Shown here one piece after another: positions 53,481-62,058 of a stretch of DNA of 64,000 bases (within the stretch, counting starts at the first letter, position 1; each line of letters begins with the position of its first letter). Below the pieces are notes generated by a model. It was not told where the DNA came from. It made no database searches and was given only the letters and a program-made list of their open reading frames with translations. Position numbers and translations under genes: made by a program. Where the stretch lies: the NCBI GenBank assembly GCA_050302175.1, contig JBNLAN010000010.1, positions 71,751-135,750 on the forward strand, read 5' to 3'. Source of the DNA: JBNLAN01 sp050302175 (GTDB lineage Bacteria; Pseudomonadota; Zetaproteobacteria; Mariprofundales; Mariprofundaceae).

Positions 53481-55835
53481 TCACCCTCTCAGAGACGCCC
53501 CGAACTGTTTCTCCATCGCCTGCACGATCGCAGCCGACACGGCATCCGCCTCTTCAAGCTTCAGCGTGCGATCCGGGGCCTGCAGCACGAAACGGATACC
53601 CAGGCTCACCTGCCCATCCGGCACGCCCTTGCCGAGATAGCGATCGAAAATCACCGCCTCGCTCAACAGTTGCCCGCCGGCTTTGCGTGCCGCCTGCAAA
53701 ATCTCCTCAGCCGTCAACTTACGATCGAACAGGAATACCAGATCGCGCGATACGCTCGGGAACTCCGGGATCGGTGCGAATTTAGGCATCTTTGCCTGTG
53801 GAAGTTTGCCAAGATCGACTTCAGCTACATACACGGGAGCGTCGAGATCGAAGCGATCCGCAATCGCTGCATCCACGCGACCAATACGCCCCACTTCGCT
53901 GCGACCGACCAGAATCTTCGCCGACTGCCCCGCCTGCAGGCCGGGGAGTCCATCCTCGGCAATAAAACGCGCCTGCGCCCCCATGCGGGAGAGCCATGCT
54001 TCCACTTCACCCTTCAGATCGAAGAAATCAGCCGCACGCGCATCGCCATACCACGAATCGCCCTGCCATTCGCCGGTGAGCAGCCAGGCCAGCATATCGG
54101 TCTCGACATAGCCTTTGCCGGAATCGGTATAGGTGCGCCCCTTCTCCACCAGTGCGGCGCACGCCTGTTGCCGGTTGAGATTGTGTTTCGCCACATTCAG
54201 CAGCCCCGGCCAGATACTGCGACGCATCACGCCCATCGCATCGGAGATCGGATTGGCAAGCACGATGTCGCCATCCGGCTCGGGCGCAAACAGCCGTTGC
54301 TCTGCCTGAGAAATAAAGGCGTAGGTAATTGCCTGCACGAAGCCCGATTGCAGGGCTGCATCCAGCGAGCGATCCTTCTGCGCAGCCTCTTTCGCCACCT
54401 CCAGCGGCGGCAGCAGTTCGGGAATATTGTCGTAACCGTGAATGCGGGCATATTCCTCGATGATATCCTCGGGGATACTTACATCGTGCCGATGTGGTGG
54501 CACCTTGATACTTACCTCCCCGGAAGCGCGACGTACATCGAAACCCATGCGGGAGAGCACTTCGTCTGTCTTGGCAGGAATTGCCACCCCCAATCGGGAG
54601 TCGACTCGTGAAGCGGCAAAACTGATCGTGCGCGGCTCGCTGGCAATACCGCCACATACCTGCACGTCGCCGGCCTTACCGCCAAAAAACTCCAGGATCA
54701 TACCTGTCGCACGCTCAAGTGCTGCCGATACCATCAGTGGATCGACTCCGCGCTCAAAACGCATCGAAGCCTCGGAGACCATGCCATGCGAGCGGCGGGA
54801 TAGACTGACGCGTGCCGGGCGAAACAGCGCCGATTCAAGAAGAATATTTTTACTGGCTTCGGTGGTGCCGGAGGGCGCCGAACCCATAATACCGGCAAGC
54901 GCAATTACGCCGCTGGCGTCAGAGACCACCAGATCGCCTGCCTGCAGTTTGATCTGGCGCTCATCCAGTGCGTGGAATGGTTCGGCCGCAGAGGCCGCGC
55001 GGATCACCACATCGCCGGAGAGTTTGTCGGCATCGAAGGCGTGCATCGGCTGCCCCATATCGAGCATCACGTAGTTCATCACATCCACCACACCGTTCAC
55101 AGGCCGCATACCGGCCTCATTGAGGCGGCGCTGCATCCACTCCGGTGATGCGATAACCTTTACACCCTCGATACGGCGGGCGAGATAGAGCGGGCAATCC
55201 TCCGGCGCATCAATGCGTACCGCAGGTTTGGCGACTGATTTCTCTTCCGGGACTTTATCTGCTTCGACGGAGAGCAGCGGCAGGCCATACAAGGCAGCCA
55301 GATCGCGGGCAATCCCGCGTGCGCTCATGCAGTCGCCACGATTCGGCGTAATGGAGAGATCGAATACCGCCTCTTCGAGTTGCAGGTACTCCCCCGCCTC
55401 AACCCCAACAGGCGCATCCTTCGGCAGGATCAACAGCCCCGCCGACTCCTCACTCAGGCCCAGCTCGGTCTCGGAGCAGCACATGCCATGGCTCTCCTGC
55501 CCGCGAATCTTGCCCTTCTTGATGGTCAATCCGTTCGGCAGTGTCGTGCCGACCGTTGCCACCGGCACCTTGTCTCCCGCACCCATATTGGAAGCGCCAC
55601 AAACGATGCCCAATGGCTCAGCTGCACCGACATCCACTTTCAACAGGCTCAGCTTGTCGGCATCCGGGTGCTTATCCTTCGAGAGAATACTTCCCACCAG
55701 CACGCCCTTCACAGCTGCGCGTGGAGTTTCAACCCCTTCGACCTCGTGCCCGAGATTCACCAGCGTGCGCGCAATACCATCGACGCTGTCGGTGAGTGCC
55801 ACATGCTCTTTCAACCACGACAAAGGAAGTTTCAT
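53481..55835 (-). CDS. pheT: Phenylalanine-tRNA ligase beta subunit
   Basis: A 784-residue subunit. The N-terminal tRNA-binding region begins MKLPLSWLKEHVALTDS and includes VGSILSKDKHPDADKLSLLKVD. The B3/B4 editing domain, the B5 domain (LPPHRHDVSIPEDIIEEYARIHGYDNI-like, near 455) and the catalytic-like core follow. The C-terminal ferredoxin-like anticodon-binding domain has FPSVSRDLVFLFDRKLT. Its ATG overlaps the pheS stop by four bases. Length is typical. Confidence 0.96.
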   Translation of the reverse strand: MKLPLSWLKEHVALTDSVDGIARTLVNLGHEVEGVETPRAAVKGVLVGSILSKDKHPDADKLSLLKVDVGAAEPLGIVCGASNMGAGDKVPVATVGTTLPNGLTIKKGKIRGQESHGMCCSETELGLSEESAGLLILPKDAPVGVEAGEYLQLEEAVFDLSITPNRGDCMSARGIARDLAALYGLPLLSVEADKVPEEKSVAKPAVRIDAPEDCPLYLARRIEGVKVIASPEWMQRRLNEAGMRPVNGVVDVMNYVMLDMGQPMHAFDADKLSGDVVIRAASAAEPFHALDERQIKLQAGDLVVSDASGVIALAGIMGSAPSGTTEASKNILLESALFRPARVSLSRRSHGMVSEASMRFERGVDPLMVSAALERATGMILEFFGGKAGDVQVCGGIASEPRTISFAASRVDSRLGVAIPAKTDEVLSRMGFDVRRASGEVSIKVPPHRHDVSIPEDIIEEYARIHGYDNIPELLPPLEVAKEAAQKDRSLDAALQSGFVQAITYAFISQAEQRLFAPEPDGDIVLANPISDAMGVMRRSIWPGLLNVAKHNLNRQQACAALVEKGRTYTDSGKGYVETDMLAWLLTGEWQGDSWYGDARAADFFDLKGEVEAWLSRMGAQARFIAEDGLPGLQAGQSAKILVGRSEVGRIGRVDAAIADRFDLDAPVYVAEVDLGKLPQAKMPKFAPIPEFPSVSRDLVFLFDRKLTAEEILQAARKAGGQLLSEAVIFDRYLGKGVPDGQVSLGIRFVLQAPDRTLKLEEADAVSAAIVQAMEKQFGASLRG

Positions 55836-56902
55836 CGGCCGATCCTCCCTACGAAACGGACATCGTTTTCAAAAAACAGGCGCAGATCCGGAATGCCATA
55901 CTTCAGCATCACCATACGCTCCACACCGAGCCCGAAAGCGAATCCCGAATATTCGTCGGAATCGATTCCGACCGCCTTCAACACGTTGGGATGAATCATC
56001 CCCGAGCCCAGAATCTCGATCCAGCCGGTCTGTTTGCAGACCCGGCACCCCTTGCCATCACATAAAACACAGCCCATATCCACCTCGGCCGAAGGCTCGG
56101 TGAATGGGAAATAGCTCGGGCGCAGGCGGATCGGCAAATCCTTGCCGAAATAGGTGGAGAGGAAGTGCTTCAGCACCCCTTTCAGGTGCGCCATCGATAC
56201 ATTGCGATCCACCTTGAACACCTCCACCTGATGGAACATCGGCGAATGGGTCATGTCGTGGTCGCAGCGGTAAACGCGTCCGGGTGCGACTACCGCGAGC
56301 GGCGGCTCATTGCCTGCATCGAGAAATGCCTGCATGGCGCGAATCTGCACCGGCGAGGTGTGGGTGCGCAGCAGTTTGGGCTCCTCGGCATCCGAGCGGA
56401 TGAAAAAGGTATCGTGCATGGCGCGGGCCGGGTGCTCGGGCGGAATGTTCAGCGCATCGAAATTGTGGAATTCGTCTTCGATCTCCGGGCCTTCGGCAAC
56501 GCTGAATCCCATCGACACAAAAATCGCAGTGAGTTCATCGAGACCCATTTGCAACGGATGCCGTGCTCCCTGCGCTGGGCGACGACCGGGAAGGGTGACA
56601 TCCACACGTTCGGCCTCGATGCGGGAGGCGCTCTCGCGCTTTCCGACCTCGGCTTCGGCGGCATCAAGTGCTGCGGAAATATCGGCCTTCACGGCATTAA
56701 CCGACTGCCCGATCACCGGGCGCTGCTCGGGTGGCAACTGCCCCACCCCTTTCAGCACTTCGGTGAGTGCGCCCTTCTTGCCGAGATAGCGCACGCGCAA
56801 TTCGGTCAGCGCTGCCATATCAGTGGCGGTCGCAAACGCGGCCATCGCCTCGTCACGCAACGCATCCAGCTGACTTTTCAGCGATTCGATATCTGAAGAC
56901 AT
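55832..56902 (-). CDS. pheS: Phenylalanine-tRNA ligase alpha subunit
   Basis: A 356-residue class-II synthetase subunit. An N-terminal coiled coil precedes motif 2 (RVYRCDHDMTHSPMFHQVEVF) and motif 3 (GFAFGLGVERMVMLKYG), with the Cys-rich CVLCDGKGCRVCKQTGW between them. The ATG at 56902 has GGAGGGAGC immediately upstream; the longer frame runs into the rplT terminator and is rejected. Confidence 0.96.
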   Translation of the reverse strand: MSSDIESLKSQLDALRDEAMAAFATATDMAALTELRVRYLGKKGALTEVLKGVGQLPPEQRPVIGQSVNAVKADISAALDAAEAEVGKRESASRIEAERVDVTLPGRRPAQGARHPLQMGLDELTAIFVSMGFSVAEGPEIEDEFHNFDALNIPPEHPARAMHDTFFIRSDAEEPKLLRTHTSPVQIRAMQAFLDAGNEPPLAVVAPGRVYRCDHDMTHSPMFHQVEVFKVDRNVSMAHLKGVLKHFLSTYFGKDLPIRLRPSYFPFTEPSAEVDMGCVLCDGKGCRVCKQTGWIEILGSGMIHPNVLKAVGIDSDEYSGFAFGLGVERMVMLKYGIPDLRLFFENDVRFVGRIGR

Positions 56903-56955
56903 GCTCCCTCCGACTATCTTTTCAGACGATTGCAACGTCCGGGTAACCCTGCCGC

Positions 56956-56990
56956 AAAAAAAATGGCAGAGCCACAAGGCCCTGCCATTT
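56956..56990 (-). terminator. Strong intrinsic terminator after rplT
   Basis: On the minus strand AAATGGCAG and CTGCCATTT pair, extended by GCC/GGC, with eight T following. It ends the thrS-infC-rpmI-rplT run 50 bases after rplT. pheS begins only 53 bases beyond its end, so the pheST promoter must overlap it or expression relies on readthrough. Confidence 0.88.
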
Positions 56991-57039
56991 ATTCATTCAC
57001 ACTTATTCGCTCCCCGCAAGGGATGCGAAAATGGATTGC

Positions 57040-57396
57040 TTACTGAATCTTCGCGCGGGCCGTTTCTGCCAGCTTCGCAAATGCTGCATCGTCGTACACG
57101 GCGATATCCGCCAGTACCTTGCGATCCAGTTCAACGCCGGCAGCTGCCAGACCGAACATGAAACGGGAATAGCTCAGACCGTGCATACGGGCTGCCGCGT
57201 TGATACGGGCAATCCACAGGCTGCGGAACTCACGCTTCTTGGCCTTGCGGTCGCGGTAGGCATACTGACGGGCCTTATCGACCGCCTGCGTGGCTGTACG
57301 GAAACAGCTCTTGCGGCGACCGCGATAACCGGCTGCAGCCTTGATAACTTTTTTATGACGCGCGTGCGCCTGAACTCCACTCTTTACACGAGGCAT
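57040..57396 (-). CDS. rplT: 50S ribosomal protein L20
   Basis: A 118-residue L20 with a very basic N-terminal helix (MPRVKSGVQAHARHKKVIK), the AYRDRKAKKREFRSLWI core and INAAARMHGLSYSRFM. L20 is needed for early 50S assembly and can repress its own operon. It is the last gene of infC-rpmI-rplT. Confidence 0.97.
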   Translation of the reverse strand: MPRVKSGVQAHARHKKVIKAAAGYRGRRKSCFRTATQAVDKARQYAYRDRKAKKREFRSLWIARINAAARMHGLSYSRFMFGLAAAGVELDRKVLADIAVYDDAAFAKLAETARAKIQ

Positions 57397-57440
57397 GGTG
57401 CTCTCCTACTAATCCTAAATCTTGTTGGCTGCGGGGCTTC

Positions 57441-57641
57441 TCAGCCGCCGTATGGCAGCAGCCGCTTCAGATGACCGGAATCGCTTCCGTGCACAAGCTC
57501 GGTACCACGCATATTGCGGATACGTTTCGACGACTTCTTGGTCAGAATATGCTGTGCAAACGCCTTGTTGCGTTTCCACTTGCCGCTTCCGGTCTTGGAA
57601 AAACGTTTGGCTGCACCGCTGTTTGACTTCATCTTTGGCAT
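57441..57641 (-). CDS. rpmI: 50S ribosomal protein L35
   Basis: A 66-residue L35: MPKMKSNSGAAKRFSKTGSG, then HILTKKSSKRIRNMRGTELV. Length and Lys/Arg-rich composition are standard. It lies between infC and rplT with short gaps. Confidence 0.97.
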   Translation of the reverse strand: MPKMKSNSGAAKRFSKTGSGKWKRNKAFAQHILTKKSSKRIRNMRGTELVHGSDSGHLKRLLPYGG

Positions 57642-57662
57642 AATACGCTACCCTTCTTCAAC

Positions 57663-58175
57663 CTATTTCTTAATCGGCGCGACGATCATGATCATCTGAC
57701 GCCCTTCGAGATCCGGAGCCTTCTCGATCTTGCCCAAATCCTCCACTTGCGTGGCGACATTCTTGAGCTGGTCGGCACCCCTGTTCGCATAAGCCATTTC
57801 GCGGCCCCGGAACCGGATACTCATTTTAACCTTGTTCCCCTCAGTGAGGAACTTGCGGATATGCTTGATCTTGGTCTCCAGATCGTGCGTATCCGTGGTG
57901 GCCCGCATCTTCACTTCCTTGACCTGGACCACATGCTGTTTCTTCTTGGCAAGGTTGGCTTTCTTGCTCTGCTCATATTTGAACTTGCCATAATCCATGA
58001 TCTTGCAGACTGGCGGCTTGGCATTCGGCGACATCATCACCAGATCGAGACCTTCAGACTCCGCCATACTGACCGCTTCCTTAAGCGACAACACGCCGAC
58101 CTGACCACCATCTGAACCTACGACGCGAACTTCTCTCGCCTCAATCTCCAAATTGATTGGCAATTCCTTCTTAAT
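57663..58175 (-). CDS. infC: Translation initiation factor IF-3, probable AUU start
   Basis: A 170-residue IF3. The N-domain has REVRVVGSDGGQVGVLSLKEA and AKPPVCKIMDYGKFKYEQSKK, the linker is Lys-rich, and the C-domain has KVKMSIRFRGREMAYANRG. It blocks premature subunit joining and checks start codons. The first in-frame ATG/GTG-type codon is a TTG at 58163 with poor spacing. Four codons upstream an ATT at 58173-58175 follows AGGGGG by five bases, the rare AUU start through which IF3 represses its own translation in many bacteria. thrS ends 21 bases before it. Confidence 0.92.
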   Translation of the reverse strand: MKKELPINLEIEAREVRVVGSDGGQVGVLSLKEAVSMAESEGLDLVMMSPNAKPPVCKIMDYGKFKYEQSKKANLAKKKQHVVQVKEVKMRATTDTHDLETKIKHIRKFLTEGNKVKMSIRFRGREMAYANRGADQLKNVATQVEDLGKIEKAPDLEGRQMIMIVAPIKK

Positions 58176-58196
58176 ATAAGCCCCCTAATCCTTGCA

Positions 58197-60101
58197 CTAG
58201 CTGTAATTTTCGATCATGGAACGCATCTCTGCGAGCCAATCATCCACGCTCTTCACACCAAGGTTTTCACCGTTTCTGGTACGCACGCTCACGGTGCCCT
58301 CCTGGGCTTCGCGATCGCCGGCCACCAGAATATATGGAACCCGGGCCAAAGTGTGGGCGCGCACTTTATAGCCGACCTTCTCATTTCGCAAGTCCATTTC
58401 TACACGAAAACCTGCCTGCTGCATCTGTTCGGTAATATTTTTGACGTATTCGTCCTGCCCCTCGGAGATATTGCAGACCACCGCCTGCACCGGCGAGAGC
58501 CAGAACGGGAACTTTCCTTCATATTCTTCGATCAGAATACCGATGAAGCGCTCCAGCGAACCTAAGATAGCCCGATGCAACATCACCGGAGTCTGGCGGC
58601 TGTTGTCTTCGGCCACATATTCGGCATCCAGCCGCCCGGGCATCGAGAAATCCACCTGGATGGTGCCGCACTGCCAGACGCGGCCCAGGCAATCGCGTAA
58701 GCTAAATTCGATCTTCGGGCCATAGAAGGCGCCCTCGCCCGGATTCAGGCCGTATTCGATCCCCTTCTCGCGCAGTGCTGTATGCAGCGCATCCTCGGCC
58801 TTGTCCCACTGCTCGTCGGTACCGACGCGCTTCTCGGGGCGGTCGGAGAGGAAGATGATCACCTCTTCGAAGCCGAAACGCTTGTAAACGTCGTAGACCA
58901 GATCGATGAAGTCGGAGACCTCGCCGTTGATTTGCTCAGGTGTGCAAAAGATATGCGCATCGTCCTGCACGAAGTTTCTGAGACGCATCAGGCCGTGCAA
59001 AGTGCCCGAGGGCTCGTTGCGGTGGCATGAGCCAAATTCCGCAAGCCTCAGCGGCAGCTCGCGGTAGGAGTGCAGCGCCTGGTTGAACACCTGGATATGG
59101 CAAGGGCAGTTCATCGGCTTGATGGCGTAGTCGCGGTTCTCGGTGCTGGTGGTGAACATATCCTCGCGGAACTTCTCCCAATGGCCCGATTTTTCCCACA
59201 GCTTGCGGTCCACTACCTGCGGAGTTTTGATCTCCCGATAGCCGTTGTCGCGCATCACCTTGCGGATTTCATTCTCCACCGCCTGCCAGACCGCCCAGCC
59301 CTTCGGGTGCCAGAAGATCATGCCCGGCGCCTCTTCCTGCAGGTGGAAGAGCTCCAGGCTCTTGGCCAGCTTGCGGTGGTCGCGTTTCTCCGCCTCCTCC
59401 AGACGATGCAGGTAGTCGTTCAGATCGCCCTTGGAGGCCCATGCGGTGCCGTAGATACGGTGCAGCTGCTCGTTCTCGGAGTTGCCCTCCCAGTAAGCGC
59501 CGGAAACCTTCATCAGCTTGAAATGCTTCAGGAAACCGGTGTTCGGCACGTGCGGGCCACGGCAGAGGTCCATCCACTCGCCCTGGCGGTAGATGCTGAC
59601 GACCTCACCGGCCGGGATACGCCCGATCAGCTTTGCTTTATAACTTTCACCGATATGTTCGAAGTGCGCCACGGCTTTGTCGCGATCCCACTCTTCACGG
59701 ACGATCTCGATCTTCTTGTTGGCCAGCTCGCGCATCTTCTGCTCGATTTTGCCCAGATCGTCCGGGGTAAACGGGCGCTCGAACGAGAAGTCGTAGTAGA
59801 AGCCGTCCTCGATCACCGGACCGATGGTCACCTGCGATTTGGGGAAGAGCTCCTGCACGGCCATGGCCATCAGGTGCGAGGTGGAGTGCCGGATGATGTC
59901 GAGCGCCTCGTCGGATTTTTCGGTGATCAGGGAGACCTCGTCACCATCGGAGAGCGGAGTCGAGAGATCGCACTGCTTGCCGTTGACGGTGGCGGCGATT
60001 GCAGCTCTGGCAAGGCCCGGCCCGATATCCTCGGCCAGTTGCAGAGCGGTTGCGCCATCTTTCAGGGTGCGAACTGAGCCGTCCGGCAATCGAATATCCA
60101 T
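58197..60101 (-). CDS. thrS: Threonine-tRNA ligase
   Basis: A 634-residue class-II synthetase. It has an N-terminal TGS domain (MDIRLPDGSVRTLKDG), an editing domain with STSHLMAMAVQELFP and the catalytic core with zinc Cys in AIKPMNCPCHIQVF. Motif 3 is near HRAILGSLERFIGILIEEY, and the anticodon-binding domain has VRAHTLARVPYILVAGDRE. Length matches the E. coli enzyme (642). It leads the thrS-infC-rpmI-rplT run. Confidence 0.97.
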   Translation of the reverse strand: MDIRLPDGSVRTLKDGATALQLAEDIGPGLARAAIAATVNGKQCDLSTPLSDGDEVSLITEKSDEALDIIRHSTSHLMAMAVQELFPKSQVTIGPVIEDGFYYDFSFERPFTPDDLGKIEQKMRELANKKIEIVREEWDRDKAVAHFEHIGESYKAKLIGRIPAGEVVSIYRQGEWMDLCRGPHVPNTGFLKHFKLMKVSGAYWEGNSENEQLHRIYGTAWASKGDLNDYLHRLEEAEKRDHRKLAKSLELFHLQEEAPGMIFWHPKGWAVWQAVENEIRKVMRDNGYREIKTPQVVDRKLWEKSGHWEKFREDMFTTSTENRDYAIKPMNCPCHIQVFNQALHSYRELPLRLAEFGSCHRNEPSGTLHGLMRLRNFVQDDAHIFCTPEQINGEVSDFIDLVYDVYKRFGFEEVIIFLSDRPEKRVGTDEQWDKAEDALHTALREKGIEYGLNPGEGAFYGPKIEFSLRDCLGRVWQCGTIQVDFSMPGRLDAEYVAEDNSRQTPVMLHRAILGSLERFIGILIEEYEGKFPFWLSPVQAVVCNISEGQDEYVKNITEQMQQAGFRVEMDLRNEKVGYKVRAHTLARVPYILVAGDREAQEGTVSVRTRNGENLGVKSVDDWLAEMRSMIENYS

Positions 60102-60166
60102 GCTTGTCTCACCCCGTAAACCATTGAATTTCAGAACGTTAAACTGCGCTGATTGAGAGGCCGGGC

Positions 60167-60195
60167 AAGCTAGTCACCACCCCGAAAACGGTCAA
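60167..60195 (-). promoter_or_regulatory. Possible thrS promoter
   Basis: On the minus strand TTGACC (60190-60195) is 17 bases from TAGCTT (60167-60172), about 65 bases before the thrS start. The -35 is good and the -10 is poor. Confidence 0.35.
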
Positions 60196-60228
60196 GGAAC
60201 ACCTCAATGTTTTGTCTATACGAAACGA

Positions 60229-60810
60229 TTAGACGTCTTTCAAAAGGTTACCGATTAGTTGTTGGGCTTTACCATAGTCATCCGCCCAAGGTGCGTGAGC
60301 CCCATAATAAAATGGCGTTCTATGAAAACCAATTTTCCCATTGAGGAATAGCACAACAGTTTCCGCATAACTCTTCATCCATCGCTTTTTTATTTGCTGA
60401 CTTGACAACATCTCTAACTTATCAGAGTCGATGGCTTCCGAATCATAAAAAATTATTAAATAACTTTTCCCATGAAATTTTTCCTCATATGTATAAGGTC
60501 CAAATACTTTGACTTTAACACTTGGCTTTCGCAATAGTTTCACCAAACTAGATGGCTGCTTTTTCCCATATAAATGAACGAGTGCATCTTCGCAAAAGTC
60601 ATCATTTTCTTTTGGCAGGCATTCTAGCTTATTAAGACCTTCTGAGTTTTTTTCTGAGAAAACATTGATAATTTCTTCGGAGAATTTAGTGATTTGTTCC
60701 GAATGATTCTCTTCCGCTAAAGACATTGATGAAATGAAAATGGAAGTGATAACAGATACCCATATGAGTAATCGAAAAAAGTCTCTGGAGCCAATTTTTC
60801 TTACATACAT
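60229..60810 (-). CDS. Hypothetical exported protein
   Basis: A 193-residue protein with an N-terminal hydrophobic segment (FFRLLIWVSVITSIFISSMSLA) that reads as a signal peptide or anchor. A soluble part follows, with SYLIIFYDSEAIDSDKLEMLS and a C-terminal FYYGAHAPWADDYGKAQQLI. No family is recognised. Base composition is clearly AT-richer than the housekeeping genes on either side. The start is uncertain: ATG at 60810 or GTG at 60819. It stands alone behind a palindromic terminator. Confidence 0.65.
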   Translation of the reverse strand: MYVRKIGSRDFFRLLIWVSVITSIFISSMSLAEENHSEQITKFSEEIINVFSEKNSEGLNKLECLPKENDDFCEDALVHLYGKKQPSSLVKLLRKPSVKVKVFGPYTYEEKFHGKSYLIIFYDSEAIDSDKLEMLSSQQIKKRWMKSYAETVVLFLNGKIGFHRTPFYYGAHAPWADDYGKAQQLIGNLLKDV

Positions 60811-60935
60811 TCGTGTCACATCCAGCCGGATACCGCCCCGTCATCCGATAAATATATAGAATTGGCCGTCACCCCACCCAACAGCAAAGCCATTTCACGC
60901 CTGTTGCGAGAAAGCGTCAAGGAATCAAACGCAAA

Positions 60936-60958
60936 CGGGAGGGCTTAAAGCCCTCCCG
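60936..60958. repeat. 23-bp perfect palindrome, copy 1
   Basis: CGGGAGGGC and GCCCTCCCG flank TTAAA. Here AAA before and TTT after lengthen the stem. It can terminate transcription from either side: the gene ending at 61030 on the minus strand reads into it. An identical copy lies at 61990-62012. The rest of the 219-base spacer (60811-61029) shows no gene. Confidence 0.8.
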
Positions 60959-61029
60959 TTTGGGATAGAGAACATTTTAAATTACGGAGACAGCATACCT
61001 AATTCCCAACGTGGAAAATTTCGACACCA

Positions 61030-61374
61030 CTACCTATCACAATACCCTTTATCTCCTGCCCATCTCCAACTACATGGGTACCCTTGGGCTGCAAATGGCT
61101 TGCCATCTTTTAACAAAACATACTCGTATGTTGTGGAGGTGCGACCAAAATAAATTTTTCCTCCATAACGCCTGTAGGCTGTGCATAGGTATAGATTCTT
61201 TTTACCTCCGCAAACCTTTTCGTCACTTGGATCAACTTCACGAATTATAGTCATACTTTTAAAGTCGGACTCTGCACCCTCTCGAATAATCTCCAGCTTT
61301 TCGTCCCACGAAGGCTCCAATAAGGCACACCCTGTCATCACAGTCATTAGCATTAGCATCGATATATATTTCAT
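61030..61374 (-). CDS. Small lipoprotein, unknown function
   Basis: A 114-residue protein with a lipoprotein signal (MKYISMLMLMTVMTGC, Cys16). The mature part has four further Cys (CGGKKNLYLC; YPCSW; GYCDR) and the aromatic patch CSWRWAGDKGYC. No family is recognised. It is AT-rich like its neighbours and stands between the two 23-bp palindromes. Confidence 0.7.
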   Translation of the reverse strand: MKYISMLMLMTVMTGCALLEPSWDEKLEIIREGAESDFKSMTIIREVDPSDEKVCGGKKNLYLCTAYRRYGGKIYFGRTSTTYEYVLLKDGKPFAAQGYPCSWRWAGDKGYCDR

Positions 61375-61444
61375 TCCTTCCCCTCTTTTCTATCGGAATT
61401 ACGGTGACAATTTACTAAATACAGTTTTCCTCTCCACTCCCATA

Positions 61445-61717
61445 TCAAAGGTCGGCAGCATCGCTAAATTCAGCGACTTTTTTCAATTCGTTCTTATCCA
61501 GCATCATAACCGACGCCAGCATAGACTCGTATCCCGAGCCATTCCTAAGGAAAAGGACTCTACCGGAAAAATTGACCGCCCTTCCGAACCTTCCAGCAGT
61601 CATCGGCCCGATCAACTCGCTCGTTTTTAACCACTGCGTATAGCGCGAATTTTCGAGCAGAACGTGAAGATCGCTCCCGTCGTTTTTATACCTGAGCACG
61701 TAACGCACCAGCCCCAC
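61445..61717 (-). CDS. Hypothetical small protein (start uncertain)
   Basis: Up to 90 residues from a GTG at 61717, with no clear ribosome-binding site. Reads 'VRYVLRYKNDGSDLHVLL' then TAGRFGRAVNFSGRVLFLRNG. It has no signal peptide, membrane segment or known domain. The frame stays open upstream into the antitoxin-like fragment without an obvious start, so it may be a decayed or frameshifted gene. Confidence 0.4.
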   Translation of the reverse strand: MGLVRYVLRYKNDGSDLHVLLENSRYTQWLKTSELIGPMTAGRFGRAVNFSGRVLFLRNGSGYESMLASVMMLDKNELKKVAEFSDAADL

Positions 61718-61740
61718 CTGCTGCTGGGGATAAGGAGACG

Positions 61741-61917
61741 CTACCCTTTTCCCCTTTTCAATTCGAATGCAACAACCCGCTTAATCGCAACAGCTTCGGA
61801 TTCGGCGAGAATGTCTTCATCTGCGAGGAAATCATCGAAGCTGCTTCCAAGATGTTTGTCGTCCACCTCAACCTCCTGGTTCCCCTTGGGACTGGTCCTT
61901 GTTTCGTAAGTTTTCAT
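61741..61917 (-). pseudogene. Truncated HigA/XRE-like antitoxin N-terminus (58 aa)
   Basis: A 58-residue frame with GGAGGG five bases before its ATG. It contains GSSFDDFLADEDILAES followed by EAVAIKRVVAFEL. This is the linker that precedes the helix-turn-helix in a common family of antitoxin-like XRE regulators (pattern SSFDDFL...AVAIKRVLA). The frame stops just where the DNA-binding domain should begin. No RelE/HigB toxin is adjacent, so it is probably a remnant, though a short functional peptide cannot be excluded. Confidence 0.6.
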
Positions 61918-61989
61918 TGAACCCTCCCATCATCTTCCCAGAATAGATTAAACATAGACCTCGAAGCGAACTCTCTCAACTGCAAAAAA

Positions 61990-62012
61990 CGGGAGGGCTT
62001 AAAGCCCTCCCG
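61990..62012 (-). terminator. 23-bp perfect palindrome, copy 2 (terminator of the cytochrome operon)
   Basis: Identical to the palindrome at 60936-60958. On the minus strand six T follow the hairpin, giving a textbook intrinsic terminator 47 bases after the pentahaem cytochrome stop. Confidence 0.85.
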
Positions 62013-62058
62013 CATGATGATGCCCGAATGACTGGGCTATATGCCTGACAACACTCTT

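Noticed and set aside
53439..54611. 390-codon plus-strand open frame
   Set aside because: Antisense to pheT and rnhB; no domain or plausible composition, and the minus-strand genes are certain.
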